Below are positions 25,708-33,178 of a stretch of DNA of 64,000 nucleotides, piece by piece; positions within the stretch are counted from its first letter, which is position 1; every line of letters starts with the position of its first letter. The position numbers and the translations under genes were made by a program. The notes below the pieces were generated by a model. That model saw only the letters and a list, made by a program, of their open reading frames with translations. It made no database searches and had not been told where the DNA came from. Origin of the DNA: Thermoleophilia bacterium (GTDB lineage: Bacteria; Actinomycetota; Thermoleophilia; Gaiellales; SKUG01); the NCBI GenBank assembly GCA_025964555.1, contig JAOPYQ010000042.1, positions 60,529 through 124,528 on the forward strand, given 5' to 3'.

Positions 25708-26475
25708 TCAGGCGCGCCACGCCGGACCGCGCTGCGTGAAGCGGCCAGCGCGACAGCGAGCCCACACCGCCAGCTCGCCGGAGGCCGGTCGCTGCACGAG
25801 CACGGTGGTGCCGCGGGCGGCGCGGACCCGATCGAGCGCGATCGCACCGGCCGGGGCACTGTCGACGCGTACCTCGATCGCGTCGAGGTCGGCGTGCACA
25901 TGCAGCTCGATCCAATCGAGTTCGTCGGTCTGCCCGAGCTCGCCCCACGATGCCTGCATTCGCGGATCCGCGGGTCGGTACACATACCCGCCGCCCCACT
26001 GCTCGGCGGCGTCGGCATCGGGCAGCCAGCCCGGAACCTTCCAGCCGGCCGCAACCACACGCGCGTGCTGCGCGAGCAGCCGCTCCATGCGTCCGGCGAG
26101 CACGTCGTGGAATGCCGGACCCAGGTGCATGTGCACGACGTCGAACGCGGTCGGATCGATGCGGCGCAGGTCGTCGCGCACGACATCCACGCGATCCGAT
26201 ACCTCGGCCTTGGCGGCGGCCCGCTCCGAACGCTCGATCGCATCCTCGAGGTACTCGACGCCCGTCGCATGCGCACCGAACTCCGACGCCGCCACGAGCA
26301 GTCCGCGTCCGTGTCCGCTGCCGAGCTCGAGGTATCGCTCACCCGCGCCGAGCTTCGCCGCCGCGAGGCCGTCACGATAGTCCGCGACCGACAGCTGCAG
26401 CTCGGGAATGTGAACCCCGAACAGCTCGCCGCGCAGCTCCGCGGTCGTCGACGGATCCCGCCACTCGTCGGTCAC
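25708..26475 (-). CDS. Class I SAM-dependent methyltransferase
   Basis: A 255-residue protein with a Rossmann methyltransferase core: motif I YLELGSGHGRGLLVA (about 48-62), the acidic loop VEYLEDAIERSE, and a post-motif strand DVVHMHLGPAFHDVL. A Trp-rich C-terminal extension (about 145-255) is probably substrate-specific or a separate small beta domain. The substrate is unknown. The ATG overlaps the stop of the upstream gene by 4 bp (ATGA), so the two are coupled. Confidence 0.82.
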   Translation of the reverse strand: MTDEWRDPSTTAELRGELFGVHIPELQLSVADYRDGLAAAKLGAGERYLELGSGHGRGLLVAASEFGAHATGVEYLEDAIERSERAAAKAEVSDRVDVVRDDLRRIDPTAFDVVHMHLGPAFHDVLAGRMERLLAQHARVVAAGWKVPGWLPDADAAEQWGGGYVYRPADPRMQASWGELGQTDELDWIELHVHADLDAIEVRVDSAPAGAIALDRVRAARGTTVLVQRPASGELAVWARCRAGRFTQRGPAWRA

Positions 26476-27050
26476 GCGCGCCTCCAGGGCAGGCGGCTCC
26501 AGCCCGGATCCTCGCGGCCGGCGACGAGCGCCTCGATTCGGTGCGCCAGCCGGCGTGCGCTGCCACGACCTGAGGTGAGCTCGACGATCGTCGACTCGAA
26601 CGCCGCAGGATCCTCGAACGGTCCGTCGATCGCGCCTGCGAGCACGCAGTCGAGCGAGTCGTCGGTCGCGAGTGTCAGTCGAACGTCCGGCGTGACCTGC
26701 TCGCCGCTCGCATCGACGAGCGAGATCGTGCCGCTCGTCGCGAGCTCGCGGACGTGGCCGGGGTGCAGCTCCAGGTCGATCGGCAGCTCCTGGCCGCGCT
26801 CGAGCGGACCGATCCGGTGATGGGACGTCACCACGTTCGCGAGCTCGGGCGACGGCACCACGAACACGCCGTCGAGATCTGCGCGCGCGGTCACGTGCAG
26901 CGTCAGGAAGCCGTCGTACTCGGGGTGCAGCAGCGCGAGGCGATGCGTCTCGTCGGTCGTGGCTCGCGATGCGCCGGTGGCGTCGGGCCAGCGCGCATCG
27001 AGCTCGGCGCGGAGCGTCTCGGCATCGAACTCGGGGTCTGACCTCGGCAC
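26472..27050 (-). CDS. Hypothetical protein coupled to methyltransferase
   Basis: A 192-residue soluble, acidic protein I do not recognise. It is Glu/Asp/Thr-rich with beta-like text in the middle (YDGFLTLHVTARADLDGVFV) and a helical C-terminus (RRLAHRIEALVAG). The GTG start has TAGCCT at 27063-27058, seven bases upstream (leaderless pattern), so this is the first gene of a two-gene operon with the methyltransferase. Confidence 0.72.
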   Translation of the reverse strand: MPRSDPEFDAETLRAELDARWPDATGASRATTDETHRLALLHPEYDGFLTLHVTARADLDGVFVVPSPELANVVTSHHRIGPLERGQELPIDLELHPGHVRELATSGTISLVDASGEQVTPDVRLTLATDDSLDCVLAGAIDGPFEDPAAFESTIVELTSGRGSARRLAHRIEALVAGREDPGWSRLPWRRA

Positions 27051-27125
27051 GCGAGCGAGGCTACAGCACGGCGTGGCGCGCGAGCCACCCGCGCACCGCC
27101 TACCACCCCCTTTGGCCGCAGCCGG

Positions 27126-28391
27126 CTAGTACTGGAGGTTGAACACGTCGCGGGCGCGCGCGAGATGGCGCCAGCCCTCGACGACGTCCTGCGTGGCGAG
27201 CGATGCCACCGTGCGCTGGCGGTCGAACCCGTCCAGCACCTGCTGCACCGCCACGGGATCGTTGGTCGCCATCAGGTTCTCGTGGCTGAAGCGGATGGAG
27301 GAGCGGTCCTTGTTGTGCGAGCCGATGCCCGCGACGTCATCCATGACCCAGCCCTTGCCGTGCGAGAAGCGCGGCAGGCTGTGCACCTGGCCCCCGGCAT
27401 CAGCGAACTCCCATGCCCATGCGCGGCGCAGCGGATCGGTGAAGAGGTCCTGGGCCTGGCCACCGGTCGTGACCTTGGGCGAGACGAAGAGCTCGGCCGA
27501 CGGTCCCAGCCGGCGCGCCGTGGCGATCACCTCGTCCATGGCGCGCGGATCGCTCAGGTAGGGATCCGTGAGGATGAATCGCTGCTCGGCAGCGCGTGCA
27601 CCGGCGATGAACGTGTCGGACAGCTCGCGTCGATGCTTCGTGCCGTCGGTCAGCAGTCGCGTGGCGAAGCTCGCATCGTCGACCGGCGACATCAGCCCGC
27701 GGCGCAGCACTTCCATCCGCTCGGGTGTCACCTCGCCGCCGAGGTCGCGCCATCGCCCCGCGAGCAACGCGCCGGCCTGCGCGGCCGCCGGGCCCTCGAC
27801 CCGCTGCATGAAGTCGTGCCAGGGCGCCCACGCGTCCACGAGGTTCATGCCGCCGTGCCACTCGATGCGGCCGTCGATCTCGAAGCTCTTGCGATGGTCG
27901 ACCGATCGCCACGCCTCGTGGAGCGGGTTGTTCCACGGTCGCGGCAGGCGCCGCACGATCGTGTCGATGTGGTTGTCGCGCATGCGTTCGATGAACTCGC
28001 GACGTTCGCGCTTGCCGAGCAGCAGGCCGCTGCCGACCTCGTCGAGGGTGGCCGTCACGGGCAGGCCCTCGTTCGCGCGACGCTCGGCCGCGCTGATCAC
28101 CCGATCGGAGATCGGTCCGTCGGGCGCTCCCGGATGGGCGCCGTAGACGGTGAAGTTGAAGTGGTGCTGCGCGTCGTCGATGTCCGTGATGAGCTCATCA
28201 GCGAACTGCTCGGTCGAGTCGACGAGGTGGAAGCGGTTGCCGGCCGTCGGCAGCAGCCCGCTCGCGGCCTCGTCGCCCATCGCCATGACGCGCTCGATCT
28301 GCTCGAGGTGCGCAGGCGTCGCTGCCCCACGCGCATGCTGCGCGAAGAGCAGGTTGTCGACGAGTGATGCTCCCCCGATTCCCACGCCCAT
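27126..28391 (-). CDS. Phospholipase D-like protein with two HKD motifs, no signal peptide
   Basis: A 421-residue phospholipase D/cardiolipin-synthase superfamily protein. Two active-site motifs are visible: H166-x-K168 with D173 in VDHRKSFEID, and H344-x-K346 with D351 in FSHGKGWVMDD, each followed by Gly/Asn-rich text (WHGGMN and GSHNKD). Unlike cardiolipin synthases it has no N-terminal membrane helices; unlike secreted PLDs it has no signal peptide, starting MGVGIGGASLVDNLLFAQ. Substrate and site of action are open: phospholipid or nucleic-acid phosphodiester chemistry are both possible. Confidence 0.88.
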   Translation of the reverse strand: MGVGIGGASLVDNLLFAQHARGAATPAHLEQIERVMAMGDEAASGLLPTAGNRFHLVDSTEQFADELITDIDDAQHHFNFTVYGAHPGAPDGPISDRVISAAERRANEGLPVTATLDEVGSGLLLGKRERREFIERMRDNHIDTIVRRLPRPWNNPLHEAWRSVDHRKSFEIDGRIEWHGGMNLVDAWAPWHDFMQRVEGPAAAQAGALLAGRWRDLGGEVTPERMEVLRRGLMSPVDDASFATRLLTDGTKHRRELSDTFIAGARAAEQRFILTDPYLSDPRAMDEVIATARRLGPSAELFVSPKVTTGGQAQDLFTDPLRRAWAWEFADAGGQVHSLPRFSHGKGWVMDDVAGIGSHNKDRSSIRFSHENLMATNDPVAVQQVLDGFDRQRTVASLATQDVVEGWRHLARARDVFNLQY

Positions 28392-28480
28392 CTGTCGGGG
28401 GCGCGCGGTGCGCGGTTACGCGCGGGGGTGTCGCGGCCACACCTCGGCCGCTTCTCGTGCGACGGGGAGCGGCGCCCGTG

Positions 28481-28576
28481 TCAGACCCCGAGCAGCTGGC
28501 CCGCGCCCCACACGAGGATCGGCGGGAACAGGAAGCTGCGGCCGGCACGGCGCTTGCGTCGGAACGAGAGGGACAC
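28481..28576 (-). CDS. Possible 31-residue basic/hydrophobic small protein
   Basis: A short ORF from GTG with a basic start (SFRRKRRAGRS) and a hydrophobic end (FLFPPILVWGAGQLLGV), the plan of a small membrane-associated protein. The ribosome site is weak (AGG nine bases upstream). It lies in a 387-bp gap between the PLD-like gene and the CHAP gene that otherwise holds only promoter-like sequence. No homologue can be named. Confidence 0.3.
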   Translation of the reverse strand: MSLSFRRKRRAGRSFLFPPILVWGAGQLLGV

Positions 28577-28744
28577 GGGGAGGCCTTTGTACAGTGCGGG
28601 CGTCGCATCCGTGCGGCGCCTCGGTTCGGGGTGATCCTCTCACGCGTCGCCCCGTCATGCTGCATGGATGGAGACGGTCATCGAATCGAATCGTCGACCT
28701 CGGGTTTTTCGGCTCCCCATGCGGGATTCCTAGCGCAACTGGCC

Positions 28745-28772
28745 TTGACTGGCGGCGCTGGATGCCGACACT
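28745..28772 (+). promoter_or_regulatory. Promoter with -35 and -10, leaderless start
   Basis: TTGACT (28745-28750), a 16-bp spacer, and GACACT (28767-28772) lie six bases before the ATG at 28779. It is the clearest two-box promoter in the window. Confidence 0.55.
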
Positions 28773-28778
28773 GGAGTC

Positions 28779-29468
28779 ATGTCACCGTCGACCATCATGC
28801 GTGAACTGCGAGACGGCCACTCGCCGGCCGCCCGCACGGGCCTGCAGTGGCTGCTGCTCGGCGCCATCCTGACGACCATCGTCGTGTTCCTCATGTCACC
28901 CGCGATCGGTGGACTCGCATCGCTTCCAGGGCAGATCCTGGACCGTCCAGTGCCCGCGCCGACACGTGCCACCGCGCCACCGCTGACCGCTTCGCAGCGC
29001 ATGGCCGCGCGTCGCACCGCGGTCCGCGTGGCGATCAGCCAGGCAGGGGTGCGCGAGCGCCCCGGCAACCGTGGCGCGCGCATCGTCAAGTACCGTCGGG
29101 CCGTGATCGGCGCCGGCGAGAATCCCCGCTCGGCCGAGCCATGGTGCGCGGACTTCGTGAGCTGGGCGTGGCGTCGCGCAGGCGTGCCCATCGGCTTCGG
29201 TGGGCTCGGCTCCGACTACGTCCCCGAGCTCGTGGCCTGGGCGCGCCTCACGCGGCGGTGGCACTGGGCTCGCGATGGCTACACGCCGCGTTCGGGTGAC
29301 CTGATCGTCTACAAGACCCGAGCCTCGATGCGTGGCCACATCGGCCTCGTGGTGAAGCTGCAGGGCGGGCGCGTGCACACCATCGAGGGCAACCTCGGCG
29401 ATCGCGTGATGCGAAGCAGCGTCAAGGGCTGGGCGCCGAACGTGACCGGGTACATCTCGCCCGTCTAG
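28779..29468 (+). CDS. Membrane-anchored CHAP domain amidase/peptidase
   Basis: A 229-residue protein with one N-terminal transmembrane helix (about 22-40), a Pro/Thr-rich and basic linker (55-85), and a CHAP domain: catalytic C123 in EPWCADFVSWAW, H187 in MRGHIGLVV, and an acidic/Asn position in TIEGN. CHAP enzymes cleave peptidoglycan peptides or amides, so this one probably works at the outer face of the membrane in cell-wall turnover. The start follows a promoter with -10 GACACT six bases before the ATG. Confidence 0.88.
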   Translation: MSPSTIMRELRDGHSPAARTGLQWLLLGAILTTIVVFLMSPAIGGLASLPGQILDRPVPAPTRATAPPLTASQRMAARRTAVRVAISQAGVRERPGNRGARIVKYRRAVIGAGENPRSAEPWCADFVSWAWRRAGVPIGFGGLGSDYVPELVAWARLTRRWHWARDGYTPRSGDLIVYKTRASMRGHIGLVVKLQGGRVHTIEGNLGDRVMRSSVKGWAPNVTGYISPV

Positions 29469-29483
29469 GCACCAGCCTCTCGG

Positions 29484-30449
29484 TCAGTTGCGAGCCTCGT
29501 GCGGCGGTGTCAGCGAGGGCGCGGCGATCGCCAGCTCGAGCGCCACGGTGCGCGCCGCGTGGCGCAGCTGCTCGACGATCGCGGTGACGCCCGGATGGTG
29601 CTGGCTGCCCGAGCGGGTCGCGATGTGGATGCGCCGCACGGCCCGTTGGTCGAGGTCGGCGATCACCACTCCCGGAGGGAGCACGGTCTGCGCGATCGAC
29701 GGGATGAGCGCCACTCCGGCGCCGGCGGCGACGAGCTTGATGATGACTCCGTAGTCGCCGCTCAGCGACCACACCTTCGGATCGAAGCCGGCCTGGTGAC
29801 ATGCGCGGTGCACGAACAGGTTGCAGGACGTTCCGGTGGTCGCGGCGATCCACCGCTCGTCCGCGAGGTCGGCGAGTGACACTGGTGCGCCTGCCGGGTC
29901 GAGGCGTTCGGGCAGGACCAGGCGCATGGGCTCCTCGAGCAGCAGTTCGAGCGTCGCGCCAGCCGGCGCCATGCTCGGCAGCAGGTCGTAGTCGGCGACG
30001 AGGGCCACGTCGATGGTTCCCGTCGCGAGGGCTCGCAGCGCATGTTCGGGGTCCTGTTCGATCACCCCGATGTCCAGGCGCGGAAATCGCTCGCGCAGGT
30101 GGGGGAGGGCCGGGGCGACGATCGCGCCGATCGCCGTGGCGAACGACGCGAGGTGCAGCTCGCCCGAGATGTCCGCGGGGTCGGTCGACAGGTCGATGCG
30201 TGCGGCCTCGAGGTGTTCCAGGACGCGCTCGGTGTGTTCGACCAGCCGCATCGCGGTAGGCGTGAGTGTCACGCTGCGCCCCGTGCGCACCACGAGTTCC
30301 ACGCCTCCAGCCTGGCGCTCGAGCGAGGCGAGCTGCTGGGAGGCAGCAGACGCGGTCATGCCGAGCGCGTCGGCGGCAGCGGCGATCGTGCCGCGGGCGG
30401 CGACTTCACGCAGGACGCGCAGCTTGCGAACGTCGGGCAGGTCCAGCAT
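29484..30449 (-). CDS. LysR-type transcriptional regulator
   Basis: A 321-residue LysR regulator. The winged helix-turn-helix occupies residues 4-62 (LRVLREVAARGTIAAAADALGMTASAASQQLASLERQ-type pattern), and the effector domain runs from about 90 with the usual alternating strands and helices (LRVFPRLDIGVIEQDPEHAL region). It is divergent from the small membrane protein at 30520, and an inverted repeat lies between them. LysR proteins often repress themselves and activate the divergent gene; the inducer is unknown. Confidence 0.93.
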   Translation of the reverse strand: MLDLPDVRKLRVLREVAARGTIAAAADALGMTASAASQQLASLERQAGGVELVVRTGRSVTLTPTAMRLVEHTERVLEHLEAARIDLSTDPADISGELHLASFATAIGAIVAPALPHLRERFPRLDIGVIEQDPEHALRALATGTIDVALVADYDLLPSMAPAGATLELLLEEPMRLVLPERLDPAGAPVSLADLADERWIAATTGTSCNLFVHRACHQAGFDPKVWSLSGDYGVIIKLVAAGAGVALIPSIAQTVLPPGVVIADLDQRAVRRIHIATRSGSQHHPGVTAIVEQLRHAARTVALELAIAAPSLTPPHEARN

Positions 30450-30474
30450 CAGTACACCTTCATCGTCAAAGCAG

Positions 30475-30490
30475 GAACCGGTACTGGTTC
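30475..30490. promoter_or_regulatory. Inverted repeat, candidate LysR operator
   Basis: GAACC-GGTACT-GGTTC (30475-30490) is an almost perfect palindrome in the 70-bp gap between the LysR gene and the divergent gene at 30520, the normal place for a LysR recognition site. Confidence 0.5.
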
Positions 30491-30519
30491 TAATGGTAGC
30501 GCGGCGTCACGATCAGGTC

Positions 30520-30819
30520 ATGAACACGCACCTGACACCCACGAACGAGACCGTCGTCCGCGAGCGGGAGGACGCCATGCGCCTCGCCCACGAGCGTGCA
30601 GCGACCACCTTCCGGGCTCGCATCGGCGCCGCCGACACCCTCGACGCCGACGACACCATCGACGCCGGCGACGCCGCCGATGCGGGCACGCTGACCACGC
30701 AGGACGCACCCGCGTCGGTGCGGTCCGGGCGCGCCGGCGGCGACGTGGTCGTCATCACCCTGTTCGCCGTGCTGGCGAGCGGGCTGGTGTCGCTCGTCGT
30801 GACGAGGCTGCGGATCTAG
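30520..30819 (+). CDS. Small single-helix membrane protein divergent from LysR gene
   Basis: A 99-residue protein with a helical, charged N-terminal half, an Asp/Ala/Thr-rich repeat-like stretch (TLDADDTIDAGDAADAGTL, about 38-56) and one C-terminal transmembrane helix (about 75-95). No known domain. It is probably a target of the LysR regulator by position. Confidence 0.6.
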   Translation: MNTHLTPTNETVVREREDAMRLAHERAATTFRARIGAADTLDADDTIDAGDAADAGTLTTQDAPASVRSGRAGGDVVVITLFAVLASGLVSLVVTRLRI

Positions 30820-30999
30820 CGCGCGGACCGCATGTTGAGTTCTCCGTAGTGCCGTGGCCCCATCGGGGCGTTGGAGCGGCCACTGTGCGCCGTGATCGCA
30901 GGCCGCATGCGGCGTCGGCGTGCGGCATGCGTCATCGTGTCGTCACCACTCCGCGCGCGCCGACCCGGCTCGCTCCGGCCCGTCCAGGAAGGACACGCC

Positions 31000-31491
31000 A
31001 TGTCGATCCGCATCCGCGTCTACCCCCAGCCCGGTTCCATCGGCCTTCGCCGACGCCGCGCCCAGGTCCAGCAGCAGCAGTACCTGCGCCAGCAGAACCA
31101 GATGCTGCGCCAGCAGGAGCTCCTGCGCCAGCAGCAGATGTCCTTCGGCTTCGGCATGCCGACCGGGTTCTCCGGCGTCTACAGCAGCGGTCTCGGCTAC
31201 GGCTCGAACGCCGGCTACGGCTCGAACGCCGGCTATGGCTCGAACCTGGGCTATGGCTCGAACGCCGGCTATGGCTCGAACCTCGGCTACGGCTCGTCGT
31301 ACGGCTCCAGCTTCGGCTCGCAGTGCAGCACCGGCCTCGGCTCGCAGTACGGCTCGTCGTTCAACCCGGGCTACGGCTCGTCCTTCAGCCCGATGCAGGT
31401 CGGCTACGGCGCCACCGGCTACGGCGTGGCCTCGTCGCCCTGCGTGGGCGCGGGCCTGCTGGGCGGACTGGGCAGCCTCTTCGGCTTCTAG
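31000..31491 (+). CDS. Gln-rich then Gly/Tyr/Ser-repeat protein
   Basis: A 163-residue protein with two unusual regions. Residues 20-48 are Gln/Arg/Leu-rich (QQQQYLRQQNQMLRQQELL), probably a coiled coil. From about 66 to 100 there is a six-residue repeat GYGSN[AL] followed by looser Gly/Tyr/Ser/Phe-rich text to about 140, like prion-like, phase-separating or adhesive proteins. The tail is hydrophobic and glycine-rich (LLGGLGSLFGF). There is no signal peptide. The ATG at 31000 follows AGGAAGGA. Not a family I can name. Confidence 0.7.
   Translation: MSIRIRVYPQPGSIGLRRRRAQVQQQQYLRQQNQMLRQQELLRQQQMSFGFGMPTGFSGVYSSGLGYGSNAGYGSNAGYGSNLGYGSNAGYGSNLGYGSSYGSSFGSQCSTGLGSQYGSSFNPGYGSSFSPMQVGYGATGYGVASSPCVGAGLLGGLGSLFGF
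31195..31284 (+). repeat. Five 18-bp in-frame tandem repeats
   Basis: Five consecutive 18-bp units of the form GGCTAYGGCTCGAACSYS encode the GYGSNA/GYGSNL repeats of the protein at 31000-31491. The near identity at DNA level suggests recent expansion. Confidence 0.85.
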
Positions 31492-31506
31492 GTTCCCGAG
31501 GCCCGG

Positions 31507-31944
31507 TCAGCGGGCCTTCGCGAGCAGCGCGTCGAGCTGTGCCTGCTCGCGCGGGCTCCAGATGCGATCGAGCAGCGCCGTTGCGCGCTCCTCGACGAAC
31601 ACGCTCGCCTCGGCGGCCGTGCGTCGGCCCGCGTCGGTGAGCACCACGATCGCCAGGCGCGCATCCTTCGGATTGGATTCGCGGTCGACGAGCCCGATTC
31701 GTTCGAGCGGGCCGAGCTGGCGCGCGATGGCGGAGGTGGTCACGCCGAGGCGCTCGGCGAGGTCGACGCGCCGGATGCGACCGTCCGGCATCGCCGCGAG
31801 CTCGCGCAGGAGCGTGAGGTCGCTGAAGCTGACCCCGTGCCCGCTCGCGGAGCGATCGACCTCCCGAACGAGCTCGGCCCGAACTCGGGCGAGCAGGGTG
31901 ACGGTCTCCAGGGCGGTGCGTGAGGTCGAAGCGTTTGTGGTCAT
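31507..31944 (-). CDS. MarR family transcriptional regulator
   Basis: A 145-residue MarR regulator with a winged helix fold: SDLTLLRELAAMPDGRIRR (helices before the HTH), VDLAERLGVTTSAIARQLGPLERIGLVDR (recognition helix) and a wing with DARLAIVVLTDAGR. MarR proteins bind as dimers and respond to small aromatics or oxidants. The ATG at 31944 was chosen because TATATT (31957-31952) lies seven bases upstream; an ATG at 31950 would be one base from that box. The A/T-rich upstream patch with repeated TTGA may be its own operator. Confidence 0.92.
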   Translation of the reverse strand: MTTNASTSRTALETVTLLARVRAELVREVDRSASGHGVSFSDLTLLRELAAMPDGRIRRVDLAERLGVTTSAIARQLGPLERIGLVDRESNPKDARLAIVVLTDAGRRTAAEASVFVEERATALLDRIWSPREQAQLDALLAKAR

Positions 31945-32007
31945 GTTCATCAATATATCATCAACTGCTCAACGATCAAGGGGTGCGTGAGCGGGTAGTA
32001 CCGCTTC

Positions 32008-32472
32008 ATGACCTCACTCGCGACGATCGGCTACGAAGGCCGCGCCCAACACGACCTGCTCACACTGCTGACCGATGCAGGCGTGCAGCTGCTCGTCGAC
32101 GTGCGCATCCGAGCGCAGAGCCGCAAGCCCGGCTTCTCGAAATCGACGCTCGCCGCCGGCCTCGGCGAGGTCGGGATCGGCTACGAGCACCTGCGCGCGC
32201 TCGGCACGCCGATCGACATCCGCGACCGGTTCCGATCCGGGGCCGTGGAGGAGGGCCGCGAGCTGTATCGGGCCTACCTGCGCGGCGATCCGGAAGCCGC
32301 CGCGGAGCTCGAGCGCCTCGCGTCGATGATCGCATCGGCCGGGGACGACGACGTTGCGATCCTCTGCTTCGAGCATGACCCGCGCCACTGCCACCGCATG
32401 GTCATCTGCGAGGAGCTCGCCGCGGCGCATGGCGTGACGGCGCACCACCTGGGCGCGCCGAGCGTCGCCTGA
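32008..32472 (+). CDS. DUF488 family protein
   Basis: A 154-residue protein of the DUF488 family: start with ATIGYEGR, then LLVDVRIRAQSRKPGFSK, and the C-terminal CFEHDPRHCHRMVI, all family signatures. The conserved Cys-x5-8-CHR region suggests a metal or thiol chemistry but no reaction is established. TAGTAC lies six bases before the ATG (leaderless pattern). It is divergent from the MarR gene. Confidence 0.92.
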   Translation: MTSLATIGYEGRAQHDLLTLLTDAGVQLLVDVRIRAQSRKPGFSKSTLAAGLGEVGIGYEHLRALGTPIDIRDRFRSGAVEEGRELYRAYLRGDPEAAAELERLASMIASAGDDDVAILCFEHDPRHCHRMVICEELAAAHGVTAHHLGAPSVA

Positions 32473-32490
32473 TCATCGCTGAGCGGATGT

Positions 32491-33069
32491 TCAGATCCCG
32501 ATGCCGGGATCGAGTCGAACGCCGGGACAGGCTCCCCACATCCCGCGCTTCGCGGCGCGTGCAGTGCGCGCGCCGTCAAGCAGCTCCTCCGCATAGCTCC
32601 CGCGGTCGTTGCGGAAGAAGTACGGCAGTGCATGGCCCTCGCGTGCGAGCCACACGTTGAGCACTTCGCCGTCGAGGGCCACGTAACGAAGCAACCGCCC
32701 GTGCTGGTCCTCGTCGTCGAGGGCGGGATCGGCGGCAAGGCTCACCCGCACCCCCGCTTGGAGCCGCTCGTGCAACGCGTCGGAAGCTTCCTCGCCCCAG
32801 CACTGCGGATGGTCGCGTACCTCGGGCGTGTCGATCTGCACGAGCCGCACCCGCGCGCCGTCGCGCAGGCGAATCGTGTCCCCGTCCGTCACCGATTCGA
32901 CCGTCGCCTGCGTCCAATCCAGGTCGCGATCCATCGACCCGGTCGGGGTTGCGGCGTCCCGGGATTCATCGCCAACGAGGCCGCGCGAGGTTTCGGCCTC
33001 GCAGCCCGCGAGCGTCATTGCGAGGGCCGTCAGCAGGCACGGGATCAGATGTCGTCGGCGTGGAGCCAT
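32491..33069 (-). CDS. Thermonuclease-family (SNase) lipoprotein
   Basis: A 192-residue secreted nuclease. Residues 1-22 form a lipoprotein signal with lipobox LAGC, so it should be lipid-anchored on the outer face of the membrane. The staphylococcal-nuclease fold follows from about 45: ATVESVTDGDTIRLRDGARVRL, the Ca/catalytic DTPEVRDH, and DEDQHGRLLRYVALDG containing the Arg of the active site. GATGCT lies six bases before the ATG. It probably degrades DNA or RNA outside the cell. Confidence 0.93.
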   Translation of the reverse strand: MAPRRRHLIPCLLTALAMTLAGCEAETSRGLVGDESRDAATPTGSMDRDLDWTQATVESVTDGDTIRLRDGARVRLVQIDTPEVRDHPQCWGEEASDALHERLQAGVRVSLAADPALDDEDQHGRLLRYVALDGEVLNVWLAREGHALPYFFRNDRGSYAEELLDGARTARAAKRGMWGACPGVRLDPGIGI

Positions 33070-33159
33070 GCGGGAAGCATCGCAGCCACGCTGGTCGAGG
33101 CCCATCGAATGCTGCGACCTGCAGGCGCATCTCGGATTCGGATTGAGGTTTGCGCAGGT

Positions 33160-33175
33160 ACGTGCCGATAGGAAC
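33160..33175 (+). promoter_or_regulatory. 16-bp promoter element shared with the gene at 43330
   Basis: ACGTGCCGATAGGAAC occurs here and, inverted, at 43333-43348, each time directly before a GTG start of a large secreted protein. GATAGG would be the -10, with a 6-nt gap to the GTG at 33179. Confidence 0.6.
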
Positions 33176-33178
33176 TTC

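Noticed and set aside
33160..33178. Idea that the shared GCCGATAG element is a flagellar sigma-28 promoter
   Set aside because: Only the -10 resembles sigma-28; the upstream regions of the two copies do not share a TAAA box, and no flagellar genes are in the window. Kept only as a shared promoter element.
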